The notes beneath the pieces were generated by a model. The model ran no database searches, was not told the origin of the DNA, and saw only the letters and a program-made list of their open reading frames with translations. Source: Nectonema munidae (taxonomy: Eukaryota > Nematomorpha > Nectonematoida > Nectonematidae). From it: a DNA stretch of 64,000 bases. Position 1 is the stretch's first letter. Each line of letters begins with the position of its first letter. The stretch spans positions 801,501 to 865,500 of the forward strand of contig JAUIRK010000883.1 of NCBI GenBank assembly GCA_030549495.1, written 5' to 3'. A program made the translations under genes and the position numbers. Of the stretch, positions 36,359 through 47,965 are shown in pieces.

Positions 36359-37080
36359 ATGTCAGAAGTGAAACTAATACAGGTGGCTTTTGCCAGCTTA
36401 TGGTCTTATGGCTTTGCTTACCTTCTCCACAATAGCGCAATGCGAGGCAAATCTTTTTATAAAGAAGTTGGCGAGCTAATAGGCAATCTCAAAATGGCAA
36501 CAATTAAAAGTAAAAGCAAGAAAGCTTCCTTTAAAACAATAGGATCTCCTCCAGCTCTGTTTGTAACTAGATGGGCAAGTTGGCTAAATGCTGCTAATTA
36601 TTACTGTAACAACTTACCTGATGTCAGAAAAATTGTACAAGAAATTGATGATGAAAATGACATTCTAGTCAAAAAGGCTAAAAAAAAGTGTTGAAAACGA
36701 TAAGCTTTTTATTCAGTCAAAAAAATCAAACAGAATTACATTAAACTCACTGAAATCATTGAAAAAATTGAGTCGACATCCTTCACAATACAGAATGCCT
36801 ACGATATTTTGAAGTCTTTATCATTTAAAGAAGATGATTGTAAAATTCGCGATTATCTCAACAAAAGAATAAAAAAAATGATTTGAAAAAAATAGAAATG
36901 ACCAACGAAGAAATATCCCCAAGCATATATCTGAAGCTACAAAAATGCCATGCAACAACTTGCTCTGTTGAACGATCTTTTTCAATGTTAAAAAAACTTT
37001 TGGCTAAAGATCGTAATTTTTTACCCCGAAATGTCATTAATTATTTTCTATTTTATTTTAATTCTTCGGAATATTAATTT
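36359..37080 (+). pseudogene. hAT transposase remnant, C-terminal part
   Basis: The plus strand encodes ALFVTRWASWLNAANYY (36359-36694), a conserved TRW block, and TTCSVERSFSMLKKLLAKDR then NFLPRNVINYF (36883-37077), the hAT dimerisation region at its usual C-terminal place. At least one frameshift and stop lie between. The N-terminal part is replaced by an oppositely oriented hAT fragment. Confidence 0.7.
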
Positions 37081-38145
37081 TACACTGTATAATAAATTTT
37101 TTTTTGCGTCATCATTTTTATGTGAAATTAAGAATATAATTTTTAGGTCAATTTATTTTCTTCAAAAAGTCCATTTTTTTTATAATTTATATGTCAATTT
37201 TTGTTTGCCCTAATTATAATGCAAGAAGCATGCTTATTTCACTTCTGCAATTACAGTTTGAAAAATTGTAGAAGTCTCGATAAAATTTAGGATTTATGCC
37301 TGAAAACCGATTTTTAAAGTCATTGAACAAACAACGTAAGCTCTATTGATAAATCTGAATAACATTTTACATATTTTCAATAAATATCCTATTGATTGAT
37401 CTATCAATCAAATTTGATTTGTATCGGAACTTACAAATGTTTTATATTTTATCTCCTCCTAGTTTAGTTCTCCTGAAAAAGAGAACGATGGACATATATT
37501 AGAGATTTTTTTGAGAACCCTGGACGATAAATAGGTAATGAAGAACATATGGGATGATAATCGTGGCTTTTGTAGTAGAAATTACGGAAGTGGTTCGATT
37601 AGTGAATATCATATGAATGGAAAGTGATATAGAACAAGATGGTATTTGCCAAAATTGATTCATTTAAGAAGTGGAGGAACTAGGAAATTTAATCCTACAT
37701 TCTTTACTTGTAGAAGATCAACGATTTGGCGCTCAAGGTATGGTTGATTTTGGGGAAAAATTTTTAAAAGTAAAAAGTGTATAGCAACGGTTACAATATG
37801 TGCAAAAAGTTGGAAATAAAAATCAAATTTTATTAAAGTGACAAATATACACCTCTTGCAAAAGGAAGAATAAAATAACTGTTTACACTTTGAAAAAGGA
37901 AAGAATGAGCAAGTTGCAAAGGGAGAGGATGGAAAGAATGTAAATGCTTCCTTATATATTTGTCATCAAAATTAAATTCCTGTCCAAGTACACACATGCA
38001 TAATACAAATATACACGTAAATGATTTTAAATTAATACATGCGGTAAAATGGCTTCAAATAAGGAGATGAAGAAAAAGGAAATAAATAGTGTCAAATATC
38101 ATATATAAATATATATAAACAATGATGTAAAAAAAGGAGCCCGCT
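37081..38145. other. Sequence downstream of gene A, no gene seen
   Basis: AT-rich, with no further minus-strand exon. The end of the hAT debris is not clearly visible. Confidence 0.45.
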
Positions 38146-38151
38146 TTTATT
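38146..38151 (-). promoter_or_regulatory. Candidate polyadenylation signal of gene A
   Basis: AATAAA on the minus strand, 14 nt after the stop codon of the terminal exon. The position allows a very short 3' UTR. In DNA this AT-rich, AATAAA is common by chance, so the call depends on the adjoining exon. Confidence 0.35.
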
Positions 38152-38164
38152 AATTCATGAAGCT

Positions 38165-38325
38165 TCAATATCTGCTGTTGATGTGCTTGTTGATGTCAAT
38201 GAGGGAGGTTGTTAAGTGTGGGTAGTGGTAAATGGGCGGAGGAGGGGGGTCATTGTATTGAATGTAGTAGTTGGAGGAACTGTTCACCTGGATGTTCGGC
38301 TCATTCGAGGGAGATGGCAAATATA
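38165..38325 (-). CDS. Host gene A, terminal exon
   Basis: Terminal coding exon of 161 nt, entered in phase 1 from the acceptor tgtttag before TATATTTGCC and closed by TGA at 38165-38167. It encodes about 52 residues: YLPSPSNEPNIQV, a Ser/Asn/Tyr segment, a pentaproline (NDPPPPPIYHYP), and the C-terminus LIDINKHINSRY. Codon composition is far less AT-rich than the surrounding intron, which supports real coding. The donor at 44313 supplies the G needed for the split Val codon. An AATAAA lies on the same strand about 14 nt after the stop. The 6-kb intron between this exon and exon 7 holds a Ty3/Gypsy element in the same orientation. Confidence 0.72.
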
Positions 38326-38648
38326 CTAAACAGATATGGTGAAATAAATAAGAAACGTCAATAAAATGATAGTTGAAAGAATATAGTGTATATCTTCACT
38401 AATATACACATATTCTATCATTTCAAAAGTGTGAAAAATATGTAAAAAGAGAAACGCTAAACATAAATTGGAAATATACCACGAGAACTAAATCAGAAAT
38501 TGAATTTTCAATTTTTTAAACTAGTGTATACGCGCTATGTTAACCTTCTTCGAAACCCTATGATAATATTAATTTGTCAATGCATGTGACAGTAATGAAA
38601 ATCACCTTTCTACTATATGTGCATGTGTCAGTTAAGTATCTGAAATTT

Positions 38649-38778
38649 TTAACCCTTTGAGGACCAGAATCTTGAAGAATAATCGTCTGATTTCTTTTTC
38701 CGTTGATTTTTGTATGTTTTAAGCAGACGATTATTGTTTCTTGGCACACCGGTGTCACACTAATACTCAAAGGGTTAA
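38649..38778. mobile_element. piggyBac-like MITE, second family
   Basis: A 130-bp unit beginning TTAACCCTTTGAG and ending CTCAAAGGGTTAA: a perfect 13-bp inverted end including TTAA at both sides. CCCTTTG ends are usual in piggyBac-type elements. There is no coding capacity. It lies just upstream of the last exon of gene A, inside the intron. Confidence 0.72.
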
Positions 38779-39489
38779 GGGCAGTAACCAATATATCAAA
38801 CCTGTAACTTGTAAATGCAAAAATGATCTATCCCACTGTTACATACACTGATACACTAAATCAGAATTCAACTTGCCAAACGTGATTTCTTTATTACGCA
38901 TTGGATAACATTCCAGGCAGCATAGTCGGAGATTACATACCATGCATATCAGTGGAACATGCTTCAAATTAAATATCTTTTCACCCAATAACACTTTTCG
39001 CTTCTCTGTCACTCAAACCCTTTTTTCCAAATAGTCTCTCTCTCTTCTCCTCTTTAAATCTCTTCCTCACTTCTCAAATTCTCCATTAGTATTATTTTTT
39101 TATCTAATATCTATGTTATTATAGTTAGCTTCTTACAGTTTTGTTTGTAAGATATGTATTGTAGGATAAATCATTAATTCGGTGTTTATTATCTGTTCAA
39201 TCAAAACAATTTTTTATACAAAAATTGTTCTCTTTTAATTTTGAATAAGTGGAGGTCCAAAAAATATTAACATTTTAAATAAAGTAGTCTTGGTGTGGAG
39301 CATCGTGAACTTGTCAGCATGGATACGGATTTGACCACCTGTGAGACTGGAGAGAAAAACTGGGGGTTGCCTGCAAAGAAATTACTGGAAGATAAGAGTG
39401 AGAGATGAATGCCAGACTAAAGAAATTCATTCTTCATCATGGTCTGAGCAATGTTTTGAAAAATATGACGAAAACTGCCGATTGGTTAT

Positions 39490-39596
39490 TGTAGAAAAAC
39501 ACTTGGTGTGCCGATTAAAGGATGTGTTGTTGCTCAGAGTCGTACTTTCCATTAAGGTCACGCTAATCAGCATTAATTGTTGCTGGACATCTTACA
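39490..39596 (-). repeat. 3' LTR of the 39.5-43.3 kb Gypsy element
   Basis: On the minus strand it begins TGTAAGATGTCCAGCAAC and ends TTTTTCTACA. It matches the 5' LTR over its outer parts. Confidence 0.8.
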
Positions 39597-42500
39597 CGCC
39601 CCTTTCTTTTTCGTAGGTTTTAGCTTTTGGGTCGATTGTGAGATATTCAGGCTTTCTTCTTATTCTTGTTCCCCTACGTTGTAAGGGTTCTTCTAACACG
39701 CCAGTGTTTTCCGTGTGTTTTGGTGATTCAGGATATCCGAACTGGAGTCAGGATATCCGAACAGGAGTCAGATATGTCCAAGCTCTGAGGCAGCACTATT
39801 GCTCGGGTGATGTCTTCTTCCTCCAGTCCTTTGTTCTTTGGAGAGTAAGGGATAGGAATCATCCTTGCAATTGGATCAATCGGACGCAAGTGTCTTCTGT
39901 TTCTTGTTGTCAGTCTTCTACTGTCGTCTACGATGATAAGATATTTTCTGTGAGGTAGAGTTTTGATTATGATCCCTGTGCTGCAACTTTTTAGAGGTTT
40001 ATTGTCATGTTGATTTTGTATCTTCACCGCTTGGCCTGTCGACAATGGCTTTAGATCTTTCCTTTTCTTTGTCACTGTTTGTCTTTTTGCTAGTGTCAAC
40101 TCCCGTAACTTGCTTATCTTTTTCCATTCTGGGAGTAGTGTGTATGCGTTTGAAGGCAAATGGTCTCTTAATGTGTGTCCATACAGCATGATTGAAGGAG
40201 ATACGTTTGTGCCCTTGGTTGGTGTATTCCTGTGAGTAAGCAATGCCTTTGTTGCTCTCGTCGTATTGAGCCTGCCCGTCACCGCATCGATGTTTCCTTG
40301 AAGAATGCGTTTTGCGGTCTTTACACCAGCTTCTGCTCTTCCGTTGATGTGTGGGTAGTGTGCGGAAGAGATTCTTTTGTGTATGTCCCAGTCTTTAAGC
40401 ATGTCGTAGTAAGCGTTTGAGTTGAATTGTGGTCCTCCGTCACTTGAGATTTCAACTGGGACTCCTAAGGTTGAGAACCAGTGTAGGAAACAGTCTTTGA
40501 GTGTCTTTATTGTTGTGTCTTTCAATTTAGCTATTTCGAGCCATCCAGAATATCTGTCAACGTATACGAGATAGTTGTGTCCTGACACCATGCATAAGTC
40601 AGTTGCCACATGTTCGAAAGGAAAATTTGGCTGGATCGAGGCTATAGGGTGTTGTTGTGGTAGAGATGGAGCGTTTTCGTTACAAATTTTGCATTGAGCT
40701 CGATTTCCTCGGATCATTCTGTTTAGTCCGAGCCAAAAAAACCGTTGTCTCGCATTGTTTGCCATCCGTGTTACGCCTTAATGAGCCATGTGCAAGCCCT
40801 CCAGAACTTCCCTTCGCAGGCTTTCAGGGATAAGCATTTTGCCTTCCACCATCGGAATGTTCCCATCCATGTAAAGTTTGTCCTTCATTTTCCAGAAGTA
40901 TCTGAGTTCTTCGGAGACTTTTTCCTTTCCCTTTGGAAAGCCCTCCTCTGCAAGCTTCTTCAATCCAAGACATTCCTGATCGTTGTTTGCCTCTGAGTTA
41001 ATTTTAGTGTCGTTGTTGTTCTTTCCAGTGAATTGGTGGAGAAAGTGTTCGACTGTTGTAAACTTGGCTCCTTGGTTGTGTATCTGGATAAAGCCTAGGC
41101 GCCAGCTTGTTCTTTGCCTTTTATGTACCTGATTTCAAATTTGTATTCCATTGACCGCTCCTTAAACCTTTTTAGGCGGGGGTTCTTGATAGTTTCTAGT
41201 GATCTGTCATTGAAAATCTTGGTTAATGGTTGGTGATCGCTCCCTACAATGAGGTTTGGGCAACCTAAAATAAACATTCTACAAGATTCTAAGCCGTAAA
41301 TTAGACTTAAGGCTTCGCCCTCTATGGGTGCGTATCTTTCTTGTCTATAAACAGCACCTTGAACCCGCGTACGCTACCTGCCAGTGCCCACATTCAAGAC
41401 TTACTTTTTGGATCCTGCAGTCGCAATGCTTTTGTAGAAGAATGTAGCCTATTGCTGTTTTTGACCAGTCCACCAAGCGAAATGTTGGCCTTTCTATGTC
41501 AAAGCTTCTAACTCCTTTTTCGATGTTCTGAAGTATCTTGTCTTTGGCTTTGATGAACAAGTTTTCTAATTTCTCATCCCAATAGAATGGTTTGTCTTTC
41601 CTTAACAGATTCCTAAAAGGTTCCATGACTTTTGCTTGAGCAAACGAGTAAGCCGTCTGATTTACCAGGCCTAACCCTGATCTTACATCGGTTATGTTTT
41701 TTGGCACTGGAAAGTTCTTTATTGAGTTAATTATACGTTCTGGAGGTTTGTAGCCTTGATTTGTGATTTCGAAGCCAGCGAATTCGGCGATCTCTTCTGC
41801 GAAAACGAATTTTTTCTCATTGAAAATTATACGATTGTTGCTGCAAATGCTCAGGTACTCCAGGGTATGCCAAAAAGCAAATCTCTTCTTTAGGAGGTCC
41901 GTTCCTGCTAAACAAGTTTGACATCCAGTATCAGCTAGTGCCATGATCGTTGCCACCTTTTTCTGAGTTTTACTTTGGCTTCTTCGATGTCTTTTGTGCT
42001 CCGTCTCCATTATTGCTACATTGATCTCGATTATGGGTTGGGGTTCTGGCATGGTTTCTTTGAAGCCTTTTTTGGTCCACTTGAGATGGCCAAAACGTTT
42101 ATGAGTTCCACATTCCGTAGGTTTCTTTCCTGTTTACATTTGGAGTGCTAGGAAAGTGCCTGAAGATGTTGAGGAGTCGTCAGCAGTGCTATTATCTTTG
42201 AAATCTAATAGTTGTCTGAACACTGATTTGAAATGATTGAGTTTGCCACAGTTATTGCATTTTGCTCTCCAGGCTGGATAATTTTATCTTTTGTGCCGCT
42301 CCTTGCCACAGAAGCAACACTTTTTTTTCTTTGTTGATATTTTGCTTCCTCTTTGTCTGGATTGGTTTTTCGTTTGCTTGTGCTTTGGATTGGGACGGGA
42401 GCGTCAAACCGCTGTAAAGTTGGGGCAAGGCGTCGTTACTCGCTTCGAGACTTATGATTCTATTTAGTTTGTCTTTGAAACTATCATGGCCTGCCTCAGA

Positions 42501-43138
42501 TAATACCCGTGATTGTATATCGCTATTGTGTAGACCTATTATCATTTGGGAACCAACCATTTTTTAGAGTAGCAAATAGCCCCGCATTCACTGTTCCTGC
42601 GAGGGATTGTAAAGGAACATTGTGAAGCTGCGGCATTTAGTCTAGCTACAAACTGGATTATATTCTCCCCTTCCACCTGGTACATTTTAAAAAAGTTCTC
42701 TATGAACGTCTACGTGAACAGTTTTAACCGCAATGGCTTTAATGTGGCTTAAAAGTTGTTCTTCGGTCAAAACATTAGAATTTAAGGTTTTTGGACACAC
42801 AAACTCAAACAAAAACCTGTTAACCTCCCTGAAGCAGCACCCACGAAGCTGCATCTTTATCTCTTCTTTGTCTTTAAGGTGGGACATAAGTTTGAATCGC
42901 TGCCATTCGTCCAAGAAAATGAGCCAATCATTGTCAGAAAGACTACTTTCTATGATGGGTCTTTCTGGCTTATGAAGGTACTTCTTGTCATCCGGTTGGC
43001 TTTTATTGTGTCCTGCTTGACGCTAGTTTTCTGTCAGAGTAGTTATGACTTGCACTTGCTCCTTAATCTGCTCTTGAGATTTTTCTAGTAAGGATAGAAT
43101 TCCTTCCATCTCTTGATTGTATCCTGCTGACTGCGCCA

Positions 43139-43335
43139 TGTAGAAAAACACTTTATTGGAAGCAATGCGAAGAAGAGATATGATAATATGTTGTAAAAGG
43201 CGAGGCTTATATACTCGCGAAACCAGTTAAGGTGTGTGCATGCGGTGTGCCGATTAAAGGATGTGTTGTTGCTCAGAGGCGTACTTTCCTTTAAGGTCAC
43301 GCTAATCAGCATTAATTGTTGCTGGACATCTTACA
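43139..43335 (-). repeat. 5' LTR of the 39.5-43.3 kb Gypsy element
   Basis: On the minus strand it begins TGTAAGATGTCCAGCAAC, contains a TATA-like GAGTATATAAGCC and an AATAAA, and ends TTTTTCTACA just before the primer-binding-like sequence. Confidence 0.85.
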
Positions 43336-43767
43336 GTTATAAGAAAAAATTAGTGACTTTTTAGTGCATAACTACACTGCTTTTTTCATTTGTATATACA
43401 CACTAAAAATGTGTAAATGTGTCTATCCACTTCAAAATTCTTGTGATGTACATCTATTAAGTCATACATTTTAAATAAATATGTTCTTAGTCTTTTCATT
43501 CTTGGGTACGTGATATTCTTAAAGTTGCAATTTTTTGAAAACTAATTATTATTATCTTTAATGCAAGTTAAACCATACAACGTGAAGCTCAGCAATATAC
43601 TTTCTTTTATCATAGGATGCATTGTTGTTCACAATGTGTAACAGGGGGTAGTAACAATAACTGGCGGAAGTGTTTAGAAGAGTGAGAAATGTGGAGCAAT
43701 ATTTAAATTCAGAAAGGTGAACAAATATTTTTATATTTGAATTACGACTAGACCAATTGTTATATTA

Positions 43768-43904
43768 TTAACCCATTAACGCCCAATGTCGACTATAGCC
43801 GACTTTACAAAAATAAAATCGTCTGCGTTTATCAAAGCTCTTTAATACAAATCTTCTGCTTTACATTAGATATCGTCTGAATATTCTGGTCGTTAACGGG
43901 TTCA
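43768..43904. mobile_element. TTAA-flanked MITE, copy 2
   Basis: Starts TTAACCCATTAACGCCC and ends GGTCGTTAACGGGTTC. The internal sequence GTCGACTATAGCCGACTTTA is shared with copy 3. The final TTAA has changed. Confidence 0.68.
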
Positions 43905-43974
43905 GATGGAATGATATTTTTCACTTATTTATAAAATGTTTATTTTATTCACAAAACGGAATTTTTGATGCACT

Positions 43975-44080
43975 TTTCTACAATCAGACGATATCTCTTA
44001 TAAAGCAGACGATTTGTAAAAAATAGAATTCATAAACGCAGGGGATCATATTTTTATAAAGTCGACTCTAGTCCGGTTAA
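43975..44080. mobile_element. Partial inverted MITE of the same TTAA family
   Basis: Reversed, it reads TTAACCGGACTAGAGTCGAC at its outer end, then matches the family's internal ATATCGTCTGATTGTAG segment. It lies about 70 bp from copy 2 in opposite orientation, so the two could pair. Confidence 0.5.
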
Positions 44081-44312
44081 AAAAATTCTTTTCATCACAT
44101 TCTTTTTTTACTTTTAAACAAGGCCGATATATCGAACTTCGGACATAAAGAAATACGTCTAAGTGTGTAAAGAAATGAGTTATATCCAGTTTCTACTGTA
44201 TTAATATATGTATATATTTAAACAAGACAGCATACAAAGTAGATAATGGACTTAGATTGGTCATCCGCAATGGTATTGCAGACGTTGTTGTAGATTAAAG
44301 AGATGTGATTAC

Positions 44313-44800
44313 CTAATTGATTTTTTTCATTGGAAGATTTTAAATAAAATTTGTCAAGTTCCACAGAAGAAGGTATTGTGGGGGGTAGAGAAGAAGGTCT
44401 TGGGCGTAGTGCTGAACTATTTGAAGAAACAAAAGGTAACCAACGAGCTGTTAAACTTGGTAAAAACGAGTGTTCGTTATGGCCATTAGTGATAGCGTAA
44501 TAGCCACCAGAGCCTTCATCCAAGGAAAACTCGGAATAATTTGACTTATTGGGCTGGGTTGCTTGAATTGCGTCATTTGGAATGAGAACCATCATGTCAT
44601 TCGCCTTATTGATTTGAGAAGGAGTTTTGGAAAGGGAGAGATGATTCGCTGCTTGTTGTATGACGTGTCGAGGGGGAATTAAATTTTGACTACTACCCTT
44701 TGTGATTTTAGCGTTCAAAGATTCTTTGCGTTTTCGTCTTTTGTAGTTTGTTAATTCTGTTTGATGGCGCAGTAAAAGAGTCTCCATTTCTTGACGTTGC
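44313..44800 (-). CDS. Host gene A, exon 7: C-terminal coiled coil with His-Gln pair (WNK-like)
   Basis: Exon of 488 nt, phase 2 in and phase 1 out. The acceptor is taaaaag before GCAACGTC and the donor is CAATTAG before gtaatcac. It opens with RQRQEMETLLLRHQTEL followed by a basic stretch (NYKRRKRKE), a clear coiled coil. The His-Gln pair (44761-44766) sits where WNK kinases carry the conserved HQ dimerisation motif in their C-terminal coiled coil (established knowledge of WNKs). This is the main support for calling gene A WNK-like; a comparable coiled coil could occur in another scaffold protein. The rest is a Ser/Pro-rich tail (RPRPSSLPPTIPSS). The frame stays open past the donor for about 31 codons, giving a possible intron-retention end at 44218. 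Confidence 0.75.
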
Positions 44801-45194
44801 CTTTTTAAAACAAATTTTTTATATAATTGTTTAAGAAACCATCAACTTTTTATAAAAAAAAGTAAAGATAAATCATTTTTCAAAAAGTATGCTCATCGAT
44901 AGAGATGAAGGTAAATGTATATTTGATTTCAAGTGTAAGAAAAAATAGATTAGAAAATTCCACGGTTTGAGATGACCAGAGAGAGTTTTAGGAAACCTGA
45001 CCTGCGTCTCACATGAAATGCTGAACATGTTATAATATTACTTAAATATGATTAGATTGAAGACGCGTATACCACCTTCTCCCACTCCCTCGAGAAATCG
45101 AAGTAGAATTAAGAAATTTTAAAGGATTTTGGCTCATTTAAGGAAAGGACTTCGAAAACCGAATTGAGTATAACTTTGTTTTTCACCTAAAATA

Positions 45195-46100
45195 ATAGGC
45201 TATAAAGGGTCCGTTATAAAAGTTTGAATAAGACAAGTTTAGTGTATGGCGGACAGAGTTCAGCCTTAGAAGAAGCTGAGAAAAATAGATTAAACATAAT
45301 GAAAATTAGAATGCTGAGAATACTGTGTAATTTCAATTTAAGATCTAAAATAAGATAAATGAAATGAATATAGTTTTAGAAAAGGAAACATTAAGATGGG
45401 TTGGCCGCCATGGTAAATCAGACTCGGCGAATTTTTTGTTATAGTGGGCGAAAAATTTTAAAATCAAAGTCTGCGGGCAGATCACAAATACCAATTCCTG
45501 AACCTGCAAATCTTGTTTATTAAACCTAAAATAAACCAATCAAAAACGTTCATTCCCGTTACAAATTTGGAAATATTTTTTTATCTAAGATGCCATATAT
45601 ATTTTTGTATGATTGAAAATTAATTAGACAATTTTTCTCAAAAGGAAAGGACATAGTCTCCTCTGACTGCTATAAAACCCTCGATGCTACAATTTGGCTC
45701 ATGGGGGGGGGGGCAGTTTTCCATCCATGATGTAGATGAAATGATGATAAGTCATACAAGAATAAAGACAATTTGAAATTGATAGAGGAAAATATTGGCC
45801 CGTGTGAGGGAGTTTCCATACCTCTGATGAAAATGGATCAAAAGAAGAGTTTATTAAATAAGTTTATGAAGACCCGCATTATAGATAAAACTAAGGGAAG
45901 ACCAAAAATAACATGGAAAGAAGTCATTTTAAAATATATGCGAAAAAGACCATTGAAATGGGGCGAGAATCGAAATAGAGAAAATTGGAAAAGAAAAATT
46001 GAGAAAATGATATAAGATATATCGTATAATTGTAATTACCGGTTATACTCATGTCTTGTTGGAAAAATGGCTCTAAAACTAATTATTATTATTAGTTAGG
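45195..46100 (+). mobile_element. LINE fragment, second copy
   Basis: Matches the RT C-terminal region of the 53-kb copy (both share a GTGTATxGxGG... CAAAxTT segment and a GAGAAAAATAGA motif), then continues to an ORF at 45773-46015 ending NRNRENWKRKIEKMI, and finally an (ATT)n tail at about 46080. The middle is interrupted by unrelated or highly diverged sequence with a G run near 45703. It lies between gene A exons 7 and 6, partly antisense to that gene's intron. Confidence 0.55.
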
Positions 46101-46381
46101 CTATTGAATAGAAATTTATTATAGCTCCAGATAGGTATATGTTTATATACATATATTTACCACAAAGAAACTATTTGATGGAATTAAATTACTTTTTGAG
46201 TAGTTAAAATAAGTTTACAATTGAGAATATTTTGAACTAGTGAAGTCATATATGACAATAGCTTAAAATTGAAGTTTAAACTTTAAAAGATTTAACTACA
46301 TGTGACTCTCTTTTTTGTATTACGATTATTATCATCCTACAGCTAACATTAAGGGAATTATAGAAAAAATTAAGATGATAC

Positions 46382-46476
46382 CGAGAAAGAAGCTTCTGAA
46401 ATTCTTCATCTGCATCTATTTCGATTTCTTCTATTGCTAAAAGAGAATCGTGGGATCGGGAGAGTTTGCTTGATGC
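46382..46476 (-). CDS. Host gene A, exon 6 of those visible (acidic start of coiled coil)
   Basis: Short exon of 95 nt, phase 0 in and phase 2 out. The acceptor is tttatcag before GCATCAAGC and the donor is TTTCTCG before gtatcat. It encodes a basic/Ser segment (SSKLSRSHDSLL), then a strongly acidic stretch (AIEEIEIDADEEF), then QKLLSR, which leads directly into the coiled coil of the next exon. An acidic cluster just before a C-terminal coiled coil agrees with the WNK-like reading. The next exon supplies one base to complete the split Arg codon, and the phases match exactly. Confidence 0.72.
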
Positions 46477-46929
46477 CTGATAAAAACAGATTATAAAAAA
46501 TTTGAAACAAATCCTATCATCGAAGATAGACAGCTTACAAAAAGAAACAGAAATTGATATCAACTGTAACTAATCAACTTTAACTATTACTAATATCTAT
46601 TAGTGTACTTAAATTGATTGACATCACTAAATTTGAAAAATTGCTTTCCAATCTGACCACTTTACTCACAGTTTCTTACAAGCAAAGGAATTAAAGAATA
46701 ATTCTCTTTTGAAAAATATATTTTTGTTAATATGTCATATATGTATAGTTTAAAATGATTTTTTTCACTTGTTGAGCATTTATTATGGACATTGAAGCGA
46801 TCTTAAATGTTACCAAGGTCCTAATCTCCCTTCGCTCCATAACACGTAAGTGTGTATTTCATGAAGTAGGAAAATTAATAAAAGAGTATGCATGAGGTTG
46901 GGTGCTAACAATACAAACATTTAAATATT

Positions 46930-47294
46930 AAATATATAATAGCTAAGGTAAAAAATTTTCTTGATTCATTTTAGTTCTCGCAAAGCAAACAATTTTGACT
47001 ACTCCCTATTTTAATCATAGAATTAACAGAAATTTAAAAAACGCAGGCCAGCATATTGAAGTTAAAAAATACTGGCATTATGAAATTCCTATTAATACTT
47101 GTTTAAAACAAAATAAAGTAAACTTTTCCAAGCTTTCGCAATGCATGTGGCAAAGTTGTTTCACTGAGGATACATAAAAAGTGGAAATGAAGACAATATA
47201 TTTCAAAAAACCTTGTTTTGCAACACTTATCAATACCAAAATTTAAATTTGCTGGCCGGATCTGGTCAGCGCAGAAGTAGTTTAGTGACCCCTG
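46930..47294. mobile_element. hAT fragment with one terminus
   Basis: The right end, reversed, reads CAGGGGTCACTAAACTACTT then GACCAGATCCGGCC, a hAT-type terminus. An open frame 46995-47177 (FNHRINRNLKNAGQHIEVKK) precedes it but contains no recognised domain. The left end was not found. Confidence 0.45.
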
Positions 47295-47824
47295 CTCTAT
47301 AGGAAGAATAAAACAAAGTGGTTATTTTGCTTCAAACACTTAGCGGTGTATTCTGATTTTAGAAAATAGTAAAAAGGTAAGGAAAAAATTTAAATATATA
47401 AATAATCAAAGAGTTAATATTTTTTTCTAAAAAAAATTCATATGACTTGAAACTCTGGAAGTTAATTTCATGAAATTTTTGTGTTCGAGAAATTAAATTC
47501 CTAGAGAGAATTTCTTACTTTATAGTATATACAAAAAAAGAGCACTATTTATAGCCAGAATAAGATTGACGTCAAATATTAATTTTTCAAGCTAAAAAAA
47601 ATAACAAACTTTAACAAGAATATGGTTCTGAAAAATTCGCATGCAATCAAATAAAAAGTAGATACGGAGAAACGTCTCTATATTGAAGACACTAGAGCCT
47701 GGATAAAAGTTTCATTGTATAGAAGTGTTTGTCATAAAGAGGTTACCTTAGTATACAAGAGCAATTTAACACTTTGAAAAGAATTCACTGTGTAGAAAGA
47801 GAAAATAAGTAGAAAAAAAGTGGG

Positions 47825-47850
47825 AAATTATTATTATTATTATTATTATA
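47825..47850. repeat. (TTA)n microsatellite
   Basis: About eight TTA units, in the intron after gene A exon 5. It may be the tail of a lost LINE copy. Confidence 0.75.
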
Positions 47851-47965
47851 TTTATTATATAAGGACTTCAATTCTTTCCAATAAATTATTTTTAGCGCGC
47901 CAATCTCAATTACGAAACCTCTAAGAAGATGTAAAGGAATGGATATAAAAAAAATAGGTTCTTAC

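Larger units (their letters stand above)
39485..43340 (-). mobile_element. Ty3/Gypsy LTR retrotransposon, whole-length but broken
   Basis: Fossil. LTRs lie at 39490-39596 (3') and 43139-43335 (5'), both with TG...CA borders, flanked by an exact 5-bp duplication GTTAT (39485-39489 and 43336-43340). A primer-binding-like TGGCGCAGTCAGCAGG follows the 5' LTR. Parts on the minus strand: gag-like region (about 42250-43100), a protease motif (ADTG), RNase H-related segments, and an integrase at 39728-40765 with SSDGGPQFNS and a HINGRAEAGVK block. It is internally shortened and broken several times. The shared LTR portion differs at about 2 of 91 positions, so insertion is fairly recent (inference). 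It sits in the last intron of gene A, same strand. Confidence 0.85.

Noticed and set aside
46276-46563. 95-residue minus-strand frame taken as one exon
   Set aside because: Only 46382-46476 has exon borders that fit the neighbours; the remainder is intron that happens to be open.
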